A DNA stretch of 64,000 nt from Mytilus galloprovincialis (GCF_965363235.1 NC_134841.1:51419078-51483077), one strand, 5' to 3'; positions 1-11,150 are shown, counted from the stretch's first letter. The notes: generated by a model not told the origin, from the letters alone. Program-made: numbers and translations.

Positions 1-40
<40 letters not shown>
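1..40. repeat. poly-T tract at window start
   Basis: Forty consecutive T residues open the window, directly before a tandem repeat unit. On the minus strand this is a poly-A run, so it may be the tail of a retroposed element, but the other flank is outside the window. Confidence 0.9.
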
Positions 41-45
<5 letters not shown>

Positions 46-92
46 TTCAGAGCTATAATTAGTTATCAAAAGTACCAGGATTATAATTTTAT

Positions 93-136
93 ACGCCAGA
101 CGCGCGTTTCGTCTACATAAGACTCATCAGTGACGC
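93..136 (-). ncRNA. hammerhead ribozyme motif, copy 1
   Basis: Read on the minus strand the 44 nt give stem I GCGUCA/UGGCGU (four Watson-Crick pairs plus G-U pairs), core CUGAUGA, stem II GUCU/AGAC with loop UAUGU, core GAAA, a self-complementary CGCGCG as stem III, then UC as the cleavage dinucleotide. All invariant hammerhead core bases are present. A six-base palindrome cannot close a hairpin on its own, so stem III would form between two RNA copies. Dimeric cleavage of this kind has been described for hammerheads linked to Penelope-like elements. Confidence 0.7.
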
Positions 137-448
137 TCAAATCAAAACAGTTAAAAAGCCAAACAAATACAAAGTTGAAGAGCATTGAGGACCCAAAATT
201 CCAAAAAAGTTGTGCCAAATACGGCTAAGGTAATCTACTCCTGGGGTAAGAAAATCCTTAGTTTTTCGAAAAATTCAAAGTTTTGTAAACAGAAAATTTA
301 TAAAAATGACCACATAATTGATATTCATGTCAACACCGAAGTGCTGACTACCGGGCTGGTGATACCCTCGGGGACGAAACGTCCACCAGCAGTGGCATCG
401 ACCCAGTGGTGTAAATAGTTATCAAAAGTACCAGGATTATAATTTTAT

Positions 449-492
449 ACGCCAGACGCGCGTTTCGTCTACATAAGACTCATCAGTGACGC
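449..492 (-). ncRNA. hammerhead ribozyme motif, copy 2
   Basis: Identical to the motif 356 bp upstream (93-136), with the same core, stems and palindromic stem III. Two tandem motifs in one transcript would release a ~356-nt unit if both cleave. Confidence 0.7.
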
Positions 493-653
493 TCAAATCA
501 AAACAGTTAAAAAGCCAAACAAATACAAAGTTGAAGAGCATTGAGGACCCAAAATTCCAAAAAAGTTGTGCCAAATACGGCTAAGGTAATCTACTCCTGG
601 GGTAAGAAAATCCTTAGTTTTTCGAAAAATTCAAAGTTTTGTAAACAGAAAAT

Positions 654-887
654 TTATAAAAATGACCACTATAATAAGTTACTATTGCCGGAATGCGAAT
701 TTTAAATGTTTTTGTACAGTAGAAATATATATTTGTAAAATTATGTTTCGATAGACGTATGGGGTTTTATTTATAAAAATGACCACAATAATAAGTTACT
801 ATTGCCGGAATGCGAATTTTAAATGTTTTTGTACAGTAGAAATATATATTTGTAAAATTATGTTTCGATAGACGTATGGGGTTTTAT
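654..887. repeat. 117-bp direct tandem duplication
   Basis: Positions 654-770 and 771-887 are near-identical 117-bp copies; one visible difference is 'gaccacta' against 'gaccacaa'. The first copy overlaps the end of the preceding 253-bp repeat by about 16 bp, so the duplication occurred after that repeat was in place. Confidence 0.85.
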
Positions 888-1282
888 TTGAGAATATCCA
901 TATTCATTTTCTGGGCAAATACGCCATCGTCACCATTGCGTTTGGGCCATCCGCATGCATTTAAAATCCTGTTAGAAATAATCCTTAATATTGTTAGTAT
1001 TTCAGTCAAGGCACACACATGGAGTTGTAATACAATAGATCAAAATTAAGATTTTAATACAGAGATTCTGAAAATGTTCCTTCTGTGAAAAAAATTTCAG
1101 AATATTGAGCTGATTTTTATCAGATTGTATATATCTATCACCCATTGGTTGACAATTATATGACGGCAAAGATGTTGAAACAAAACACTAAAAAAAACAC
1201 CAAAAAAAACCCAACTTTACAAAGGAAACCAATTTGAACAAGTTAAATAGATATTTTTATTTTAATTTCAGATCTTAAATAA
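888..1282. other. no gene seen
   Basis: AT-rich sequence with A-rich runs (for example 1188-1212). I see no open frame, splice-bounded exon or recognisable repeat. Confidence 0.5.
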
Positions 1283-1510
1283 AATTGAGAATGGAAATGG
1301 GGAATGTGTCAAAGAGACAACAACCCGACCAATTAAAAAACAACAGCAGAGGGTCACCAACAGGTCTTCAATGTAGCGAGAAATTCCCGCACCCGGAGGC
1401 GTCCTTCAGGTGGCCCCTTAACAAATATATACTGGTCCAGTGATAATGAACGCCATACTAATTTCCAAATTGTACACAAGAAACTAAAATTAAAATAATA
1501 CATAGCCCGT
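1283..1510 (-). repeat. dispersed repeat R2, copy 1
   Basis: This matches, in reverse orientation, the repeat at 45113-45365 and 50285-51062; it also matches 33563-33712. Diagnostic pieces on the plus strand are 'aatggaaatggggaatgtg', 'caccaacaggtcttcaatg' and 'gtgataatgaacgccatac'. It is a high-copy bivalve-type repeat with no coding capacity seen. Confidence 0.8.
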
Positions 1511-1520
1511 TTGTCTTGGA

Positions 1521-1895
1521 TTAGATGGGATAATCTTGGAGTTCATCGTAGACCAAATCTAGAGGACCTTTCTTGATGAATCGACTATACCACTTTGCCA
1601 CTGTGTTGCTATTTATATATTTTATTTTTCGTTTTTGTTTTGTAATAAATATAGGTTTTAAACATATGTACGCAGTCGCATTATCATCGACCCCGTTCTC
1701 AATTACGACAAAGAACGCTAATATGGAAGTCAATAAGACGGCAAACACGACTAAAAAGAACAAAAAAGACCAACACAACAACATAAGGTCAACATACAGT
1801 CTTCGTCTATAGACAAATATATGAACCGTGAACATGACGAGCCCTAACAAGATAGTCGAGAAAAGCTTAAATAAATTGAAGAGACTAGAAAATAT
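1521..1895 (-). CDS. candidate terminal coding exon of a membrane protein
   Basis: On the minus strand an open frame of about 125 codons follows a plausible 3' splice site ('tttttttggcag' ending at 1896) and ends at a stop at about 1521. The translation has two strongly hydrophobic stretches, roughly residues 12-32 and 40-72, separated by a basic turn (YRRR). An Asn-X-Thr site (NATA) and a Lys-rich, soluble C-terminal tail follow. This looks like the last exon of a multi-pass membrane protein rather than a chance frame. I do not recognise the family, and no upstream exon was found between here and 2200. The plus-strand frame across the same bases is the shadow. Alternative: a chance frame in AT-rich DNA. 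Confidence 0.35.
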   Translation of the reverse strand: MFSSLFNLFKLFSTILLGLVMFTVHIFVYRRRLYVDLMLLCWSFLFFLVVFAVLLTSILAFFVVIENGVDDNATAYICLKPIFITKQKRKIKYINSNTVAKWYSRFIKKGPLDLVYDELQDYPI

Positions 1896-2199
1896 CTGCC
1901 AAAAAAATCAAACTCTTTAATGTCACGAAATACGTTATAATTAACTAAAACATTACAATTGACTTAAACAACCAATAATTATATGCCAAACTTGGTATAG
2001 GCACCGGCCATATGTTATGGGTTTCAGCAAGTTCTTTTCAGAACGGATAAATTCATTCTTAAGTATGAATAGTAGAATAAGTAAGAGTTCAGTATGTGGA
2101 TTAAAAATTGAAAATTGAAAATTCAGTGCAAAACAAGGAAAAATTATAATCCAAATTCTGTATCAAAGCGCCTGTGAAATTTACCAACAAGATCTATTA
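1896..2199. other. no gene seen
   Basis: AT-rich. The only structure is a short tandem 'aaaattg' at about 2105-2125. Confidence 0.5.
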
Positions 2200-2325
2200 C
2201 AAACCAGTTTCATGTGTACACTTGTTTGTCTGTTTGTCTTTTTCATTTTTGCCATGGCGTTGTCAGTTTAATTTCGATTTATGAGTTTGACTGTTCCTTT
2301 GGTATATTTCGTCCCTCTTTACAAT
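2200..2325 (+). repeat. dispersed bivalve repeat fragment
   Basis: It contains the strings 'gccatggcgttgtcagttta' and 'tatgagtttgactgttcctt', which I recognise as part of a very common mussel repeat. No other copy is seen in this window. Confidence 0.5.
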
Positions 2326-3435
2326 TTATAATAAAGTTTACATTCATGTGGAATCTTTGGTGGGTCTTTTAAAACATAAAAGTCTTCATATTTAAACTGT
2401 TTGATTATTTAAATGTTTATTGATAATTTTAAGTATAGAAATTGTATTGTCAAATTCAATAGCAGCTAGATGCCAATATTATTTTTTATTTTATTTTTTT
2501 GAAAAGGGGGGCGTACGTCACTTACCTGGACCCACCCATGCAAAATGCTATTGTTCTGCAAACTAAAAAACAAATTGATACTGATGAAAAAAAATAATCC
2601 TCATTTAATTTTTCTAGTGTCTTTGCACCTAAAATTTCACAATAAAACAGAAGTTGGCGTATTTTTCTCATATGGCTTTAGCAGGTCGTGACCACTACCT
2701 TATATGGAAATGCATAAATTAGCACACTTATGTTCTCGCACATGTAATTGTTTATTTACATGTGACGCAATTTATTTTTGCCTAGGTTTTTGACCAACCA
2801 CTAAATGAGTAACAATGCATGATGGACTATTACGTGTTTACACTCAACCGAGAACACGTGTTATTTACTGAAATAAAACACATTTTTTTCGTGCAATGCG
2901 GGATTCACAATTTCGTTTAGTTTTTCATTTTGTGTATCCTCATTTATAGTTCGTAATACAAAGTATTCCCTCCATACTCAGATTAACGAAGAGTTGTTTC
3001 TATGCGAAGAAAAAAAGTTTTGAATTACCCGATATAAAGCCATTAATGTGTTTGATGATTGCACGGAGATTTCATGTATTCGTCCATCAGACAGCAACGA
3101 AACAACAGCGAAAAACACAATTACCCATGAGACAAACTTACTAGTGTAAAGTAATCCGTCGATAACAGCCGGTGCTAATATTCACAGGTACAGCAATTTC
3201 CGTATAGACAATTAAAGGCAAATGTGTGATCCTTTAATTTTGTGTTTGTAAAAAAGGCGAAGAAATATTTACATACACTTACAAAATCTAGTAAGTATTT
3301 ATTTTTGTCACATTTCAGTATATGAGACTTCCAAACTGTTCCCTTTCTTTTGAAGGTAGTGAAGTCAGCAACTGTAGTTTCATTTTGTTTTCGTTTTTTA
3401 ACGGGCTCGGACATTTGCCAAACTGAATAAAATCA
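2326..3435. other. no gene seen; AT-rich intergenic
   Basis: Short open frames on the minus strand (about 3175-3545) lack splice context or protein-like composition. Nothing supportable was found. Confidence 0.5.
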
Positions 3436-3685
3436 TTACAGCTGATTTCCTTATGCTTGCAAAGTAAAACTTTGGTTGGCTTGCTTGCTTTGTGTGTATA
3501 GTTGTTTATGCAAGCTTTGACACTAAGATTGACATCTTTAAACAATATATATAGGCATAGTTTAACTTGTATATTTTATATTTGAATTTAGTTGGTTGTT
3601 ATCCTAATATGATTGTACAATATACAAACAAAGCAAGCAAGCTAACCAAAGTTTTGCTCTACATACATTAGGAAATAAGCTGTAA
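3436..3685. repeat. 250-bp TIR element (family M1), copy 1
   Basis: Inverted termini of about 60 bp: the left end reads 'ttacagctgatttcc' and on through 'aactttggttggcttgcttg'. The right end gives the reverse complement and ends 'aagctgtaa'. Two further copies lie at 42566-42808 and 58872-59123 with the same interior ('gacatctttaaacaatat'). This is a MITE-like non-autonomous DNA element; target duplication and superfamily are not clear. Confidence 0.8.
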
Positions 3686-3762
3686 TGATGTTATCCATAT
3701 GTAAGTGCAACGAGGTGGAAAATTTCATATGTTTTGTGAAAATTGCAGCGTTGGATCTTATA

Positions 3763-4031
3763 TAAAAAAGAAGAAGTGGTATGATTGCCAATGGGACAAC
3801 TGTCCACAAGAGACCAAAATGACACAGAAATTAACATTTATAGGTCACCGTACGGCCTTCAACAATGAACAAAGCCCATCCCGCGTAGTCAGCTATAAAA
3901 GGCCCGATATGACAATATAAAACGATTCAAACGAGAAAACTAACGGCCTTAATTATATAAAAAAAATGACGAAAAACAAATATGTAACACATAAACAAAC
4001 GACAACCATTAAAATACAGGCTCCTATATAT
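3763..4031 (+). repeat. dispersed repeat R1, copy 1
   Basis: It begins 'gaagtggtatgattgccaat' and includes 'aggtcaccgtacggccttca' and 'gaacaaagcccatcccgcgt'. Eight other full or partial copies occur in the window on both strands. No protein is encoded; open frames across it are incidental. Confidence 0.85.
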
Positions 4032-4263
4032 ACAAACTTATATACGTTTTTATTTATTAGATAGATTTCTTCTCCTTTTATATATTATATTGGGCCGGGG
4101 TTTTTTTTTTTTTTTTCTTTTGTTTGGATTGTTTTACACAAGTAATTTTTGGGTCATTTATAGCGTTCTTTTCGGCATTGAACCTATGACTGCTTACTTT
4201 ACTAGATTATGTCTTTTTTGGAAAGATGTCTCATTTGGCCTTTTTAACTTTTTTTGGATTCGA

Positions 4264-4308
4264 GCGTCACTGATGAGTCTTTTGTAGACTAAACGCGCGT
4301 CTGGTCGT
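4264..4308 (+). ncRNA. degenerate hammerhead motif
   Basis: Same layout as the other hammerheads (GCGUCA, CUGAUGA, stem II, CGCGCGUC). However the GAAA box reads UAAA, and stem I is disrupted by an extra base (UGGUCG). Likely inactive. It sits at the end of a diverged copy of the ~350-bp unit that starts somewhere after 4100. Confidence 0.4.
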
Positions 4309-4565
4309 ATATACAAAATTTAGTCCTGGTATCTATGATGAGTTTATTAGCACTCATACCTCATCTTCTTATTTCTATATACAAAGCACGTTTTAGAATA
4401 AAAATAATAAGTAATATGGCACCCACTGTGATCCAGACCGCGAGGCTTTAAATATTGGAGATATTTCACATACATCAACATGACAGCAGCCGAACGATAA
4501 AAAAACTCTGAGGTATATTTTGTGATAAAATTAGCAACAAACGGACTTTATCGATGGATGAAGCT

Positions 4566-4697
4566 ATACAAAATGTATTGGACCCCCCCCTTTTTTTAAC
4601 GATCAATGCATTTGAATGGGGACATGTCTTTGCCCCCCCCCCCACACTTTTTACCTGGGTTAGGACCCCCCTTTTTGAAATGGCTGGATCCGCCCAG
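4566..4697. repeat. fragment of CAGTGGCGGATCC-type element
   Basis: Long C runs ('ccccccccc' twice) and an end reading 'ggctggatccgccca' match the right end of the complete copy at 39395-39562. The left end is not recognisable. Confidence 0.45.
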
Positions 4698-4699
4698 CC

Positions 4700-6050
4700 G
4701 CTTTCATAACACTTATTTTTAGCATACTGAATATTATGATGTTCTTACTTTAAGTTCAGGTCCTGATAAAATTTTTACACATCCAGTACAGAAAGAAGTG
4801 TTTCAATGAAAGTTTTCGTGTTTTTTCTAGGCAGAAATGATTTAGGAATGACAGTATATACAGGTTTAAAAGAGCTCAAAAAATTTCATAGTGGACAGTG
4901 GTCATTTCATCTGAAATTCCAGTTGTTTCAGGTCGTAAAATTATTGCACAGGTACAATGCAAAACAATGGAAAAAAAAAACCTGTTCAACAACTTTAACA
5001 AGGCGAAAAAGAGAGTCGAATAGTGAGGCCCGTAAACAATACTTTTTTAATCTGAGCATGGAAATTGAAGATTATGTTATATATTTTACAATAATCACAT
5101 TCGCAGAACAAAAACATATATTTTGAGAATCCCAGACACTATGTTAGTTGACAGTTCTTCCACTAATTCCACGTGTTTTCCGGTTGTAGTAAACTCGTAG
5201 TACTTAGCCCACAATGCATTGTAGCTCATTGAGTCGATTGGTCAGTTTTTCAAGGCCGTATTGGCCTTGTGTTTGGGAAATTACTATATAAATGCAAATA
5301 TATTCTGACGTAAAGAAATCTAGAGTTCTCGACCTGTTTAGAAAGGTTAAACTTGTGTTTTGAACTTGAACAGATTTTACAATGATTTCTTTTGTTCTAA
5401 TTTGTGAACACTTTTATCAAGAGGGAATTCATTTCAATTACTAGTTTCACTGAACTGGCTGTTATCACTTTGGTTGGAAAGTCTCTTGCAGAAGGTAGCT
5501 TTTATTCTTTCTTTAATGATAACATGTTAACAAATTAATGGAATAGTAATAGAAGTGTTGCACAAAATGAATGTCAAGTTTATTTTGGTGGCTGTCGAAA
5601 AAGAATTTATAAAAAGACAATCCAAAAAGAACATTCAAATTTCATAATTCAGTAATTCTGCTTTGAATTTGTTACACTACTATATTTTCCCCGGCGGGTC
5701 TACTCGACTGCACGCCGCATGCTTGTTTTTTTTTTTTTTTTGTGTAAATCGATTTAAAATAACACCATATTAATAAATAGAAATGAAAAAAGGTCTATAA
5801 AGTATTATGTAGTATAAACTATATTTAATACTTTACAGGATTGTATAGTTGAGTCTATCATTTTTCATGTACTGACATCATTTCAGGTTGGGAACAACCC
5901 CTCAAATGAGGAATAACCTCTCAATGTAATGACTATCCCTATTATGAGGGATACACTTCAAGTGATATAAAATTGTTTTTTTTTGTAAAAACCACTTAGT
6001 ACAAATGAGCACATATTTATATTATTATATTATTTTAGGAAACTATACCC
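4700..6050. other. no gene seen; small ORF judged spurious
   Basis: A 106-codon plus-strand frame (4806-5126) runs through an A-rich tract and has no splice or start context that I can support. A GC-rich patch lies at 5692-5725. No repeat family recognised. Confidence 0.4.
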
Positions 6051-6059
6051 AAAGAACCA

Positions 6060-6185
6060 TAGGTGGATCCAAAAGGGGGGGAGGCATTTCTTTGGAAAAA
6101 ATAGGTTGATTATATAGTCACTGAAGCAAGCCCCCCTTAGGACAATCAACGGGCCCCCCTTATGAAAAGTTCTGGATCTGCCACT
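6060..6185. mobile_element. 126-bp hAT-like MITE (CAGTGGCGGATCC family), copy
   Basis: The ends read 'taggtggatcc' and 'ggatctgccact', inverted relative to each other, with G-run and C-run interiors. Flanking octamers aagaacca (6052-6059) and aagaactc (6186-6193) match at six of eight positions, consistent with an eroded 8-bp target duplication. An 8-bp duplication with a CAGTGG-type end fits hAT-type non-autonomous elements. Confidence 0.6.
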
Positions 6186-6240
6186 AAGAACTCTACATCT
6201 ATCTGGTATTATATGGTCAAAACATGTCCAAGAATTTTTT

Positions 6241-7967
6241 CACAAATATAGTCCCTAGTGTTGACATTAATTTTTATACCCCTTCCAAATTTATTTCTCC
6301 ATGTTTAATGCTTCAAATTGCAAGTAGGGGGGGGGGGGGGGTGAAATTACACTGTAAATTAATTTGGGTCCAGAATTTTAAAGGAAAGTAGTGATTTGGT
6401 CCAGCTGAAAAAGGTTTAACATTAGCACTTTGGAAGCTGTCAAAAGATTTCAAGACGCCCTAAACATAAAATTGTCCATATTTTGAGTAAGAGCCGATGA
6501 AGTTTTCTATAATTTTTATATAATTTGTCCCAAAAGTAGTACAACACACTGTAAAAGTTTCTTTGAGAAAGCGCAGGTGGGATTTTTTTTATTTTCATTT
6601 ATGTTCTAAAAGAAATGCACTACGAAATAATTGTGTTCTCGGACCTAAGAGGTGAAATCTGTAAATATAGAATCTGTACTTTGGCAATTTCCCTTAATGA
6701 TTTGATGGTGTCAATATGTCAAATAGCATGAACTAAAGGATTTAAACTTTTATTTTATAGAATTTCTGCTAAAATGGCAAATTTTGGCATTTTATGATCA
6801 AAATAGGCATTTTATAGCTTTTTCAATATTGATGCATAAATGGCATCCTGACTTTCTATCTGACAAGTTTTCATTTGTCAATATTTGTGTTTCTATGACT
6901 GTATCTAGTTCTTTTACTTATTTATGAACTCTGAATCTACAGGAAAGAAGATTATCTCAGACAAAATGTGAAAATGTGTTGTATAAATGACCCTTGTCTA
7001 ACGCCCTGTTTGGATGAAGTCAAAAGTGGGGAGCTTGGTACATAAATTTTGAAGTCCATAATAAAAACCTCACTAAATTTGTATAAAAAGCACTTTACAA
7101 TGTCTATTGTACCTGTTCCATTTTACATAATATGTTTCTTTTCTTCTGTAGGATAGCAAGTAAATATTTAAAGCCTGTTGAGAATAAATTGCATGCAAGT
7201 TTTTCCCTAAAAAGGCAAAAATCTTTGTATCAGACCATACTGTTTGTAAGAAAAGTTAATTGAAGAGTCTTTTTGTGCTCAGATTTGTTGGATCATGTCA
7301 CATGAGTATAGAAATGATAAAAAAGACACAAATTTTTATTTCTTATAGTCTCAATATGCATTTTTTAATTTAAAAATGTGGCACGGTCTAAATTGACCCT
7401 TAATTTTTTCAATTCTTACTTGGCCTAAGACCCTTTTAAACTAATATGATATGTTATTTGTATCTTTTCTTTCCATTTAAAGTACTTTCCATACATATGT
7501 AAGGATTATTTATAACCAAAAAGCGTCACAAATTTAAAATTGCTGGAAAATATTACATCTTAATGTAAGGCCCCCCTTCATTGAAAAACCTCAATTTTTA
7601 GGCGCAGGCTCATATAATTTTGACTTTTGAATAATTATACCAAGTCGGATAAATCAAATGAGTACTCTTTTGCTTTTGGTATATGATAAGTTATATATTA
7701 ATGCATTTAAAAAGTATTTTTTTGCAATATTTTAATTTTTAAAACCCCAAATGTTGATAGTTGAAATTTTTCAATTTTAACGTCAAAATTTTACACTCAA
7801 AGATGAGTATAGAACTTAACTTATTGTATATAATATACATCCTATTGTCATGAAACTTTGTAAGCAGTGTTATAATTTATTAAGCTTTGGTCATACCAAG
7901 TTTTATTTAAAGATTTGTGTTCTAAAAACAATGCACTAGGAAATAATTGTGTTCTCGCACTTAAGAG
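6241..7967 (+). repeat. large copy of the TCCGAGAC element family
   Basis: 6241-6643 matches the complete 451-bp element at 50528-50978, without its first ~30 bp. The homologous end sequence ('aataattgtgttctcg') occurs twice, at 6627-6642 and again near 7950. The interval therefore looks like a longer ~1.7-kb family member, of which the 451-bp form is an internal deletion. A diverged copy of the longer form lies at 25982 to about 26660; shared landmarks include 'cttcttctgtagga' and 'tacatgcaagtttt' or 'tgcatgcaagtttt'. No transposase reading frame is visible. Confidence 0.6.
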
Positions 7968-8700
7968 TAAAATGTCACCCCATTGACTGATGGACAGTCC
8001 CTAATTTAAGGGATATCTCCACCTGGGAGGTGGCAACCTGTATATACATTTGTGTAGGTCCTGCCAAAAACATGAATGATACAACAAAATTATATTTTAT
8101 GGTCACTATGGAAATGTGCTACATGCACAATATGTGAGATAAGCTAAGAATTATTTTGAATTAATAAACTTGGCATGTTTTTTTTTCCTTATATGCTCTC
8201 TCTGTAAAAATGTCAAGCAAGCTATAGTTATAAAATTATAAATAAAACTAATGAAAAGGAACATTAATTACTAAAATATCAAGGCACACTGGTCATCAAC
8301 AAAAATAACTTTTCAGGAGAACTTCATGAGAGAAAGTTTTAAACATTTTCCTTGTTTAATTTGGTGCAATGAAAGACCAAGTGTATTTCATCTTTTACTT
8401 CACCTAATCCACACTGGAAAATGAAAAAAGAATGAAATTTCAGCATGAAAATTTCAAAGAATTAAGTCTGTCAATAAACCAATAAGTTAAAAATTCTTGC
8501 CTTATTAAAACTGAAATTATTTTATATTTCACAAAAGTAAACACTTTCCTGAAAGAAATTCTTTTTGTCTGATAATATAAACCACTTGAATTTCAATAAT
8601 AGAGTAAACTTATTTACACAGCTGGAGTTTCTGTGCAGAAAAAAGTACTTTTTTTTTAAAAGAAACCTGCGTCTTCAAATTTATAAAACCAAAATTTTAA
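7968..8700. other. no gene seen
   Basis: AT-rich; a short hairpin-rich patch lies at 7980-8040. No exon or repeat family recognised. Confidence 0.5.
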
Positions 8701-8889
8701 TTAAACTGATAATGCAATATCTTTAAAGTGCTTCGTGGAAGACCACAATTTGGCACAATAAGCACTGACACCTCCGAATAATTTGGAAGATTTTTCAATG
8801 TCTTGATGACAATTAACATGGATGAAGAGCGAATCCCAATGATGGCAGTGCAATGCATTGGAGTGGTACCGCAATGATACTATTATGTT
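8701..8889 (-). CDS. unassigned small ORF rich in Cys/His/Trp
   Basis: On the minus strand 62 codons lie open between stops, in a patch with higher GC than its surroundings. The peptide includes HCHHWDSLF, HVNCHQDIEKSSKLFGG and CAKLWSSTKHF, which looks more like selected coding sequence than chance. No ATG opens the frame near its start and no clear splice acceptor was found. It may be an exon, or the protein-like part of a dispersed repeat. Family not recognised. Confidence 0.3.
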   Translation of the reverse strand, partial: NIIVSLRYHSNALHCHHWDSLFIHVNCHQDIEKSSKLFGGVSAYCAKLWSSTKHFKDIALSV

Positions 8890-9307
8890 TTAATTGGTAA
8901 CCTCAACCGAACATAAAACATTTATCAATATAATACAAAACTCTCACATGGGAGTAGCCACTTGCAAAAGGCAAGTGCATTTTTATTCAGGTAATAAGTA
9001 CACGTAATTCATTTTATATCAATGAGAATTATGAAAATTGTCTCGTCTCTAACTAGCACTGCAACATCAATATTTGCGACTCTTCTTGGACTATCAACCT
9101 GTAATTATTTATTTGGAAAAAAGCATCTAGAGCACTTGACTGCAATGACTCAAATGACTTTAACTACTATCAAACCACCCGTGCATGAAATTCTACCCGC
9201 ATACTTTATATAGCCAATCAAACAGAACTTTCTATAAATAGCATAAACACATGCCCCTTACCAAACAAAACAAACTAACATGGATATATGTACAACTTTG
9301 ATAAATA
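8890..9307. other. no gene seen
   Basis: It contains a small hairpin (around 8961-8980) and a 63-codon plus-strand frame (9022-9213) with no supporting context. Confidence 0.4.
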
Positions 9308-9310
9308 TAA

Positions 9311-9599
9311 GGGAGCTACCATTTGTTTTTTATGGGGGGCTAGGAGGAAAAATTTTGTCCTGCATTTTTTTTTTAAAAAGCTGTAATCTCTGTCCTCCCT
9401 TTTTATTTTTCACTGTTCGGTTCTGCCTTCTTTTTTTTTTAGTTTATCCTGACTTTTTTTACCTAAATTGTTGTCCTGACTTTTTTTTTTTGCAACTGTC
9501 TCATCCTGCCTTTTTTTTTACTCAAAACTCCTGTCCTGCCTATTTTTTTCAAATTTCATCCTAGCCCCCCCCCCCCATAAAAATTAAATGGTAGCTCCC
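9311..9599. mobile_element. 289-bp foldback element with GGGAGCTACCATTT ends
   Basis: Inverted ends of about 40 bp: left 'gggagctaccatttg', right 'aaatggtagctccc'. Flanking TAA on both sides (9308-9310, 9600-9602) fits a 3-bp target duplication, as in PIF/Harbinger-type elements. The interior is a T-rich run of 'tcctgac/tcctgcc' repeats. The hydrophobic frame across it (9280-9564) is a by-product of T runs. A second copy in reverse orientation lies at 55991-56241. Confidence 0.65.
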
Positions 9600-9619
9600 T
9601 AATTATATTTGTTAACTAT

Positions 9620-10790
9620 TTTATGCGCCACCTTCAATAAAAGAGGGGCATTATGATTTCTGGTCTGTGCGTCCGTTTTAGTTTGTCCGATTGTTTGTTC
9701 ATTAGTCTGTCAAATTGTTCATCCGTCTGTTCGCTCATCGGTCCATCTGTTCATCCGTCCATCTGTCCCACTTCAGGTTAAAGTTTTTGGTCAAGGTAGT
9801 TTTTAATGGAGTTGAAGTCCAATCAACTAGTGAAACTTAGTACCCATGTTCCCCTTGATATTATATTTAATGCCAAATTAAAGTTTTGATCCCTAGTTCA
9901 CCGTCCACTAAACATGGAAAATGATAGTACGAGTGGGGCATCCGTGTACTTTCAACACATTCTTGTTTTTGTTGAGCCTGCGACTTTTGTTGCAGAAAGC
10001 TCGACATAGGGATAGTGATCTGGCGGCCATGTTAGCTAACTTCTTTAAAGCTTTATGTTTTAGAAGGTGGAAGACCTGGATGCTTCATACTTTGTATATG
10101 GATGCCTAATGTTACAAAATTTCTGTCAGTCACTTGTCAAATGTCTTTGACCTAATGTTTATGGTTCAGTGACTACTTGAAAAAAAAATTAAGATTTTTT
10201 GTAATGTTAAATTCTCTCTTATTATAATTAAGTAATAGGATAACTATATTTGGTATGTGAGTACCTTGCAAGGTTCTCATGTCCGTCAGACAGTTTTCAC
10301 TTGACCTTGACCTCATTTCATGGTTCAGTTAACAATGAAGTTTTGATGGTCAAGTCCATATCTCAGATACTATAAGCAATAGGTCTAGCATATTTAGTGT
10401 ATGAAAGGACTGTAAGGTGTTTTTCTTATACTGTATGCAATAGGTCTACTATATTTGGTGTATGGAACAATTGTAAGGTGTACATGTCTAGATAACAGGT
10501 GTCATATGACCTTGTCCTCATTTTCATTGTCCTGTGATCAAAGTTAAGTTTTTCAGTTTTGGTCTTTTTTTCTAATACTATATGCAATAGGTCAACTATA
10601 TTTGGTGTATGGAAATATTTTATGATCAATATGTCAGTCTTGCAGGTTTTATTTGACCTTGACCTCATGTTCACAGTTCATTGCTCATTGTTAAGTTTTT
10701 GTGTTTTAGTCTGTTTTTCTTTAACTATAAGTATAATAAAGCTTTATATTAAGGACTGTCAACATAATATTATTAAATGATTAGTAAAGA
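9620..10790 (+). repeat. diverged tandem bivalve repeat
   Basis: It starts with a 'cgtccgt/catccgtctgtt' rich stretch (9665-9770). A segment 'tgcgacttttgttgcagaaa' (9977-9996) follows, then degenerate 125-200-bp units carrying 'atttggtgtatgga' and 'tgaccttgacctcat' (10230-10690). Related fragments occur at 49440-49530 and 49735-49990. No protein is supported. Confidence 0.6.
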
Positions 10791-10839
10791 AGGCGAGACA
10801 TTTCAGGGTGTGCACTCTTGTTGAAATTTTAACAACTTT

Positions 10840-11150
10840 CCTAAACTACCCTGGATTTTTACCAAACTTGGACAGAAGCTTGTTTATGATCATAAGATAG
10901 TATCAAGATGTAAATTTTGTTATAAAAATATCCTGTTTTTCCACATTTTACTTATAAATGGACTTTATCTAACATTACATACAGTCTGCAGATTAAGTTT
11001 TTTTTTAAACGTTTATTATTTATTAGATTCATAAAATATCCTGGATTTCTACCAAACTTAGAAGCTTCTTGCAATCAAAAGATAGTATTGAGAAAATATT
11101 TTAAAAATTCCCTGATTTGTGTTTAGCCTTCTATTTACAGAAAATATTAG
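10840..11150 (+). repeat. degenerate dimer with 'cctggattt.taccaaactt' motif
   Basis: Two diverged copies of a ~190-bp segment start near 10849 and 11039 ('cctggatttttaccaaactt' and 'cctggatttctaccaaactt'). No coding. Confidence 0.45.

Larger units (their letters stand above)
61..669 (-). repeat. tandem ~356-bp ribozyme-bearing repeat (two A units flanking one B unit)
   Basis: A 253-bp segment at 61-313 is repeated at 417-669 with no difference that I can see. The two copies are separated by a ~103-bp segment (314-416), so the period is 356 bp. Read on the minus strand each copy contains a hammerhead-like core. The middle segment is the reverse complement of a segment at about 44216-44316. 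The same A-B-A layout with period 350 occurs at 44124-44565, and a single unit lies at about 49560-49738. This is a dispersed non-coding element present as a tandem dimer, which resembles the small hammerhead-bearing retroelements (retrozymes) reported from animals including bivalves. That family assignment is inference. Confidence 0.75.

Noticed and set aside
3175..3545. Two overlapping minus-strand ORFs of ~76-79 codons
   Set aside because: One overlaps the M1 TIR element, and neither has splice or domain support.
4806..5126. 106-codon plus-strand ORF
   Set aside because: Runs through an A10 tract, has no domain, splice or promoter support, and its composition is that of AT-rich intergenic DNA.
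9280..9564. 94-codon Phe-rich ORF
   Set aside because: By-product of T runs and 'tcctgac' repeats in the GGGAGCTACC foldback element.
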